A stretch of DNA of 64,000 bases from Cannabis sativa (lineage: Eukaryota > Streptophyta > Magnoliopsida > Rosales > Cannabaceae), in the NCBI RefSeq assembly GCF_029168945.1, contig NC_083603.1, forward strand, positions 14,198,001-14,262,000, given 5' to 3'. Positions 58,040-64,000 of this stretch are shown here, one piece after another. The stretch's first letter is position 1; each line of letters starts with the position of its first letter. The translations under genes and the position numbers were made by a program. The notes under the pieces were generated by a model that saw nothing but the letters and a program-made list of their open reading frames with translations, was not told the DNA's origin and made no database searches.

Positions 58040-58900
58040 ATTAATCCTAAGGAAAACTGCAATTCAATTACCCTGAGGAGCGATAAGAGGTATGATGGGC
58101 CTGAATTGACACAACCAATTGATGTAAATAAGGAGATTAAAGTTCAATCAGTGCCAACCCCAACACCAACAGTAGAGAAGGCTACTGATAGCTCAACACA
58201 ACCTCAACAGTCCCCACCAATCAGTATTGATCATCATGAAAAGATACCTTATCCTCAGAGACTCTGTAAGACGAATCTAGACAAGCAGTTCACAAAATTT
58301 CTAGAGGTCTTCAAAAGACTACACATCAACATTCCTTTTGCTGAGGCCTTGGAACAAATGCCCTGTTATGTGAAGTTCATGAAGGAGATATTGTCTAAGA
58401 AGAGAAAATTGGAGGACTATGAAACAGTGGCATTAACTGAGGAGTGTAGCGCCATTTTGCAAAAGAAACTACCGCCTAAGCTTAAAGATCCGGGTAGTTT
58501 CAATATTCCATGCTCTATAGGGGGTTCGGTGGAAACCAAAGCTCTGTGTGATTTGGGAGCAAGCATTAATCTAATGCCATTGTCTGTCTTCAAAAGGCTA
58601 GGATTGGGAAAAGCAAAGCCTACAACAGTGACTTTACAACTGGCAGATCGTTCTTTGACTCATCCTCGTGGGATAATTGAAGATGTATTGGTGAAGGTTG
58701 GTAAGTTTATCTTCGCTGCTGATTTCCTAATTCTTGATATGGAAGAAGATTCAACTATTCCCATTATTTTGGGAAGACCATTCTTACTCATGGGCCGAGC
58801 ATTAATAGATGTTCAAAAGGGGGAGTTAAAGTTGCGAGTGCAAGATGAAGAGGTCATTTTTAATGTTTTTGCCCCCAACCGACATTCCTACCTGTTGTAA
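58040..58900 (+). CDS. Athila-like protease region, second copy
   Basis: In frame with Gag after the stop; the first Met is 58106. It contains IPYPQRLCKTNLDKQF and LHINIPFAEALEQMPCYVKF, blocks typical of the Athila Gag-Pro junction. The protease follows: KALCDLGASINLMPLSVF (active-site Asp at about 58550), ADRSLTHPRGIIEDVLVKV, FLILDMEED and IPIILGRPFL. It ends at 58900 without RT. A CGA at about 58834 is kept where the first copy has TGA, so the reading extends to FAPNRHSYLL. Confidence 0.85.
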   Translation: MNPKENCNSITLRSDKRYDGPELTQPIDVNKEIKVQSVPTPTPTVEKATDSSTQPQQSPPISIDHHEKIPYPQRLCKTNLDKQFTKFLEVFKRLHINIPFAEALEQMPCYVKFMKEILSKKRKLEDYETVALTEECSAILQKKLPPKLKDPGSFNIPCSIGGSVETKALCDLGASINLMPLSVFKRLGLGKAKPTTVTLQLADRSLTHPRGIIEDVLVKVGKFIFAADFLILDMEEDSTIPIILGRPFLLMGRALIDVQKGELKLRVQDEEVIFNVFAPNRHSYLL

Positions 58901-59180
58901 AGTTGAGATAGTGAAGAGTTCTTCTGCAAAAGTTGATAAGAAGAAAGCAAAGCCTAAAGAGCGACTTCGAACGATTCGGCGACGTTGGAAAAGATTGGTG
59001 TGTGGGAATTCTGAAAATGAACTTATTCTGGTGCAAAACTCTGAAATTATCAACTTGGGAGGTCAATTGGACCAAACCAAGTCCGCCATGATCCTGGCGC
59101 CACTTTGAAGTACAAGGCTCAGCGTCCAGCTGTATGACGATAAAGACAGCGCTCTTGGGAGGCAACCCAAGTGTTTTTCG
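58901..59180 (+). pseudogene. Short Pol remnant, second copy
   Basis: The same basic reading (KPKERLRTIRRRWKRLV) ends at TGA 59106-59108, followed by the conserved segment CTCTTGGGAGGCAACCCAAG (about 59153). No RT or integrase is present. The identical junction in both copies shows the deletion predates the dimer. Confidence 0.65.
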
Positions 59181-59328
59181 TTAATTTTTTTTTTTTAGAC
59201 TTGTGATTATGTTTTAGTATGCTTTAGTATTGTTAGTATTTTCAATTTTTAGATTAGTACCAGACATTAGTTTTTTTTAATTGAATCGTGAAAAGCGTGA
59301 AAAAAAAAATTCGACCTGGAGCCCAGTG

Positions 59329-59485
59329 GTCGCGACTAGCCTTTGGCCAAGTCGCGACCTATTTTCCAAGTCGCGACCCCAGTCGCGACTTCCTGATTTT
59401 CCAGAGAAGCATAAAAATCAATCGTAAGCTAGTCGCGACTTGCCCTAGGCCAGGTCGCGACTTGCTCACGAATTTTTCTATAAAT
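59329..59485 (+). promoter_or_regulatory. Putative internal promoter, second copy
   Basis: GTCGCGAC is at 59329, 59351, 59370, 59382, 59432 and 59454, then TATAAAT at 59479-59485. All six palindromes are intact, as in the first copy. The possible leader intron is 59802-60011, ending just before ATG 60028. Confidence 0.5.
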
Positions 59486-60027
59486 TCAAATTTTTGCCCC
59501 TCATTCAACCCTACACCAAAAATTTCAAAATTTAAATCCTCTCAGCCGAACCCTACCCCTTTTCATCTCAAAATTTCAAGTTTTCATCTCCAATCTTCAA
59601 TCTTTTCATCTTTTCTTAAATTTCTTAAACCCAATCCATTCAAAAACCCAATTTCACCCAACAATATACACGTATCATCAAAACCCATACCAAAAATAAC
59701 CCATAATAGCCCAAATCCGAAAATCACCATTGTCTTCAACTTCAACCTCAAGCTTTCAAGAACATTCAACAATGGAGGTGGAGTAAAGCTTTTTCGGGTT
59801 TGTAAGTATCACTTTCTTCAATCTTTAAAGAATTTGATTAACTTTTTCTAGATTTTGAGTGATATAAATGTGTGCTGTGCAAAAATATTGTTGATATTGG
59901 GTTTGTCATTATTGTATTGTGGTATTGAGTGTTTGGGAATATTGTTTGAGTGAATTTTTTATTTGTGGGATAGAGAAAAATTAAGGTTTAAAAGAAAAAG
60001 AAAAGTTTCAGAAAATACAAAAAAAAA

Positions 60028-60636
60028 ATGGCACCCAAGAGGACTAGGAATGTAGAGGAGGGTTCGTCTTCAAACCCACCGCCAACGGGTTTTGATAGGA
60101 CCCGCTTTGGAAACATTGAGGCCCAAAATCGCTTCGTGAGGCTAAAGAATAGGGCTTATATTGATGATCGGGGTATTGAATTCCCGGAAAATCCCTTGAG
60201 GCGCCAACCTCGATTTGAAACAATCAGAGCTCAAATAGAAAGAATGAAGTGGGGGAGCTTTGTAGATGCTCGGGGTCGGGCTAATGTTACTATGGCTTGT
60301 GAATTCCTTGCGAATTGGCCCGACCGCCGGAATGGGGAAGTGAAGGTGCGTGGAAAGAAAGTTCCCGCTACTGCTGATGCATTTAATGTGATGTTCTCTG
60401 TCCAAGATTACACTAGGGAAGAACAACACCTCCGAATTATTGAGGAGGAAGAGCAGTTTCATATGGTGGATGTGGCGGAGACAGTGGGGTTTCCTGGGTT
60501 GAGGTTCCGTGACAATGATGGCACCGAGGGGTCGCCAAATATTCTATACCGGTGTGAGCTGAACCCGGTGGCAAAAACATGGTTGTACTTTGTGAGTGCT
60601 CGGTTAGTGCCCAACAAGCATTTTTCCGATGTCTAA
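60028..60636 (+). CDS. Athila-like ORF2, N-terminal part, second copy
   Basis: 202 codons, differing from the first copy by one residue (Pro for Ala in LRRQPRFE). It ends at the same TAA. Such near identity contrasts with the many changes in the flanking untranslated sequence, which could mean recent common origin, gene conversion or constraint. The role of this protein is unknown; nucleic-acid binding would fit its basic N-terminus but is not shown. Confidence 0.65.
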   Translation: MAPKRTRNVEEGSSSNPPPTGFDRTRFGNIEAQNRFVRLKNRAYIDDRGIEFPENPLRRQPRFETIRAQIERMKWGSFVDARGRANVTMACEFLANWPDRRNGEVKVRGKKVPATADAFNVMFSVQDYTREEQHLRIIEEEEQFHMVDVAETVGFPGLRFRDNDGTEGSPNILYRCELNPVAKTWLYFVSARLVPNKHFSDV

Positions 60637-61206
60637 ATGGATCGCCTGAAATATGTGTACACCATAATGAAGGGGTACAACATTAACATTGGAAAAGTCA
60701 TAAGGAAAAGCATTGAGCAGAACGTGCAAGGAGCCACGGGAGGTGGTTTTGGTTTGGCAGGAGTTATCACAGAACTCTGCAGGGCATATGAAGTTCCCCA
60801 GTTAGAGTATGACAACACGGTGTTGCCACTTCGCAAGATGGACATCGCCTTTGTCAACAGGCTGAAAGAGCCACATCCCTATGGCCAACCACCACCTGAT
60901 GCACCCCAAGGGCGTAGGCGGCAACGCGAGCCTAGTGTTGAAGAAGAAGAGGAGCAACCCCTACAATTGCCTGGGCCCATCGATCCTACAACACAATACA
61001 CTCATGCACAGCTGAGTTATATAATTCAGCAGAACAACCACATGCAACAATACATGGTGCAAAGGAGTATCAATGATGAGGGACAAGTTCAGCAACTCAA
61101 CTCTCTTATCAACAGAATGAATATTGGGATTGATGACCCGAACTATTTAGCACAACCTCCTCGGTTCTATCCCTATGACCAGCCGCCACCACCCAACCCT
61201 TTCTGA
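60637..61206 (+). CDS. Athila-like ORF2, C-terminal part, second copy (189 codons)
   Basis: Open throughout: the first copy's TAG is CAG here. ATG directly follows the TAA of the upstream part in the same frame (TAAATG). Features are the N-terminal YVYTIMKGYNINIGKVI block, a Gly-rich GATGGGFGLAGVI segment, an acidic run, the Gln-rich helix and a Pro-rich C-terminus. It may be the second half of a once-continuous ORF2 of about 392 aa, or a separately translated product. Confidence 0.6.
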   Translation: MDRLKYVYTIMKGYNINIGKVIRKSIEQNVQGATGGGFGLAGVITELCRAYEVPQLEYDNTVLPLRKMDIAFVNRLKEPHPYGQPPPDAPQGRRRQREPSVEEEEEQPLQLPGPIDPTTQYTHAQLSYIIQQNNHMQQYMVQRSINDEGQVQQLNSLINRMNIGIDDPNYLAQPPRFYPYDQPPPPNPF

Positions 61207-62486
61207 AAGGGTGTCAGGTAAGTTTCTTCTCTCTGCATATTACTGTATACATTGGGGACAATGTAATATTTAGTTTGGGGGAGAGACTTTAAAATTTTAA
61301 ATTCTGCACTTTAATTTCTGCATTTTAATTTTCTGTTTTAGTTTTTTGTTTTAGTTAAGGAATGGCAATAAGCTTGATGATAGTTGTATACTGCTGATTA
61401 GTGCGATGTGTTCTGAAATTGTAAAATAACTGTGTGCTTGATTCTGTTAACTCTTTGGATTAGTTTGGATGCTTAGAAACCTGTGTTTAATTGTAATTAC
61501 TCAATCTGTGAAAATTGTTATAACTGTTTTACTATGGTTTGTGGTAAGATTAACAGGATAGCTTAGAACTTGCATGTTTATTCTTTTGAGGCGAAATCCT
61601 TGATAGTGTTCAATTGGAATATGACTTAGGCATTTGTTGGATAGTTTGAGCCTTTCAAGCCTACCATAATAATGTGTATCCCTAGTTAACCTTTTGAGCC
61701 TAAACCTGTTATGTTTTTCACCCATTCATTTGAAAAATTTTGCAACCACACTATTAATTTTTCTTCACCATGTTATCCATGATATCATAAGCTATATAAT
61801 TAGTTTGGGGGAGAGGAAACATTTAGTGTGAGGAAAAAGTGAGAGGGAGAAAAACTTGTAAGATTGAGAAGAAAAAAAAGTGTGTAATTCAATGTCACTG
61901 AAAAAAAAAATATGAAAAAAAAAACCCAATGAAAAAGTAAAAATATGTGTAAAAAAAATATATATATATATATATATGATTTCAGTGATGTTGGAAAATA
62001 GTAGAGATGTCTTCTATCAATCTTGGTAAATTTGGGAACAGTATGGGGTTTTAGAGAAAGAGAAGTAAAAAGCTTGTGGGTTCTGTTTGTGTGCTTATAA
62101 TATCTTGAGCCAAAATTAGCTTTTGCCTATCCCTGAATATCTGAGCCATACTACCTAAGCCTTGAAAAGACCTAATGATTCCGAAGAACACTGTCAACAT
62201 TAGTGGAGAAAGGTAAGCATGCAAGCTTATGAGTTATTGGATTGTGGAATTAATGGAAAGAGTAAAACTTTTATAACAATGTTTCACATTTGAGTAAATT
62301 GTTGCAGTTGTACATACTGTTATTTATGGAGCATCCAAGTTAATTGTTAGAGTTAGTAGGATCAAAATTCTAGTTTATGCAAGTAAAAAGCAGAGCATGA
62401 GTCAGCAGCATAGTAATTATCTGATAGTGTAGTTAGTTTTTTTTTATCTTACTCGGGGGCGAGTAAGAATCTAGTTTGGGGGATTT
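61207..62486 (+). other. 3' untranslated region of second interior
   Basis: Colinear with 54107-55378. AGTTTGGGGG tracts are at 61272, 61802 and 62473 (PPT). A TA microsatellite of about nine repeats at 61959-61977 is absent from the first copy. The hairpin CTTACTCG, GGGG, CGAGTAAG is at 62448-62467. Confidence 0.75.
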
Positions 62487-63710
62487 TGTTAGGTTATAAT
62501 TAGCTTATGTCACGGGTCTTTAAAGTTAGCATTATCTCGTCTATTGGTGTCTTTTGGAGCAGTTTTACGCTTGATTTGCATTATTTCAGGTTCCCAGAGT
62601 GTTAAAGTTCAAATTCAGTCAAATGGCGAAAAACTGGGATAAACTGGAAAAAAATTGGAAAAATTCGTCTCCAGAAGCTACAGTAGTCGCGACTTCCATT
62701 GAGCCAGGTCGCGACCCTTTTTCCTGGTCACGACTTCGAGGTTTGGCAGAACCTTCGATTTTCGAGGTTTGCCTGTAGTCGCCACCAGCTTAAATGCTAG
62801 TCGCGACTAGGTACGGAAATCGCAGATTTGACCTAATTTTGATTTTTCTCTCAATTGGAGGAACACCACTCATCCCTATATAAGGAATAAGACACTGAAG
62901 GTCAGAAGGAAGCAAAAATAGATCTAATAGTGTAGGCAAGTGGAAAGGAAGCTATCTTGAAGACCTGGAGCGATACCACCTTCTAATTTCTTTCTTTTAC
63001 CCTTTTAATTCTTCTTTATGTTTGTTTTTATTTCTGAATTAATCATGGATGTTTTTAGAGTTATTATGAACTAAATTTCCCAATAAGTTAGGATGATGAT
63101 TGTTGTTTAAGTTTATGCCTAGTTAATAAATAATTGTCATTCCTTCATCTTATGTGTGAATACTATCTTTATTTGTGTTTAATTCCATGTGCAAGCTTGA
63201 TCACCTTTTACATGTTTAATGATCTCAATTCGAAATCTGAAAAGTGAGAATTGAGAATGCTAAAATTTGGATAGTCTAGGTTTTGATGTAAAACGAAAGT
63301 ATTTACATAGCCTCAGTGACTAATAGATTATTGCTTAATGCTGATTTTGTGTTGATTTAATTAAGAAGTTCATTATAGAACATATTATTTAGAACCTAAA
63401 AGATCTGAAAAGAGTTAGGTTAATTTATAATCTGTCATTCACATTGAGATAAGGATAGCAATTAGGTATTAACATTGGTAGCTTATCAACAGACTTCACC
63501 TCCCTAATCTCTCATCTTGATTAATCTTCGTTTATTTTCTCTTTAATTTCTGAGTTATTTACTTTCAAATTGCAAACTTATTATTTTACCGAATAGAATC
63601 ATAAGTATAGTTCAGTAGTACTTAATCCAATTCCCTGTGGTTCGACCTCACTTGCGTGAGATACTACTTGATTGCGTGCACTTGCGTAATAACCATAAAA
63701 ATTCGTAACA
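62487..63710 (+). mobile_element. Athila-like LTR 3 (1224 bp)
   Basis: Same termini as LTR 1, followed by the TSD ATTAT. Palindromes are intact at 62686, 62708 and 62800; two others have become GTCACGAC and GTCGCCAC. The TATA box is at 62877-62885. Confidence 0.95.
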
Positions 63711-64000
63711 ATTATCTCAACTAGTGCGGGGACCATGGGTCTATATAACCGAGCTTCCAATAAGTAGATTAAGAATTTATTACAAAAATTCACTAACTTA
63801 TTAATTCTTCGTTGAATCCACGCATAGAACTTAGAATTGCACTCTCAGTTATATAGAATGCTCTATATGTTCCACCATATAAACACATCATTAGTTATCC
63901 ATTGTTATAATCCTAATTTGATCAATGATCCTCTATATGAATGATCTACACTGTAAAAGGGATTAGATTACCGTTACACCCTACAATGTATTTATTCCTT
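63711..64000 (-). mobile_element. C3: antisense copia LTR, continuation to the window edge
   Basis: It resumes the copia LTR exactly where 48255 left it (ATTATCTCAACT). Landmarks such as ACCATGGGTCTATATAACCG match copia B at about 11300 and 19500 in reverse complement. The LTR start and the rest of the element lie beyond 64000. Confidence 0.92.

Larger units (their letters stand above)
48256..63710 (+). mobile_element. Athila-like non-autonomous tandem element: LTR-INT-LTR-INT-LTR, TSD ATTAT
   Basis: Three LTRs (48256-49478, 55379-56575, 62487-63710) separate two internal regions. ATTAT flanks the whole block at 48251-48255 and 63711-63715, and the C3 copia LTR is continuous when the block is removed. 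Each interior has a PBS close to TGGCGCCGTTGCCGGGGA (Athila/Tat type, Asp-like tRNA), Gag, aspartic protease, a short Pol remnant and an extra ORF (MAPKRTR start). RT, RNase H and integrase are absent from both interiors. A single integration followed by unequal LTR recombination, or integration of a tandem cDNA, would explain the structure. Confidence 0.95.

Overview
This is plant nuclear DNA, almost certainly from a eudicot with a repeat-rich genome. Nearly all of it is nested LTR retrotransposons, and I see no conserved housekeeping gene, rRNA, tRNA gene or CRISPR. The species cannot be fixed from the sequence; the repeat style recalls Cannabaceae, but that is only recollection.

Left two thirds (1-40245) is a Russian doll of insertions. 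Reading from the host outward: a tandem gene-like array (from 40246) was hit by a + strand Ty3/gypsy chromovirus-like element, G4 (30436-40245 visible). G4's RT was hit by an antisense relative, G3 (25915-30435). G3's RT was hit by an antisense element of a sister family, G2 (5' LTR 23809-25914, gag-pol 20390-23536 and 10015-10392). G2's integrase was hit by two Ty1/copia elements: copia A (6829-10014, right part only) and copia B (10393-20389, both LTRs present). Copia A was hit by G1 (+ strand gypsy, 234-6828). G1's gag was hit by another antisense LTR element, of which only the LTR edge (1-233) is visible. G4 also carries two antisense solo LTRs of its own family, each with a clean 5-bp target-site duplication (TSD).

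Middle (40246-47371): 3.2 tandem units of about 1.6 kb. Each holds an ORF of unknown function with a conserved 139-aa core that is open in units 1 and 3 and truncated in unit 2. Unit 3 carries a solo LTR with TSD TTAAA, and the other units show the empty site. Unit 4 is cut off by an antisense copia LTR (C3).

Right part (48256-63710): a 15.5-kb insertion inside the C3 LTR, flanked by TSD ATTAT. Its layout is LTR-internal-LTR-internal-LTR, a tandem dimer of an Athila-like element. Each internal part has an Asp-tRNA-type PBS, Gag, aspartic protease and a second ORF (MAPKRTR start), but no RT, RNase H or integrase. It is therefore non-autonomous and would need enzymes in trans.

The most interesting signals are non-coding. 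(1) Arrays of the 8-bp palindrome GTCGCGAC precede both the LTR TATA box and an internal TATA box upstream of ORF2 in the Athila-like element. (2) Both gypsy families show an inverted repeat between the LTR and the leader just past the PBS, able to fold around the PBS. (3) A terminal hairpin near the LTR end shows a compensatory base change between the two families. All coding regions of the autonomous-type elements carry stops, frameshifts or deletions, many of them C-to-T or G-to-A at CpG sites, as expected of old methylated copies.
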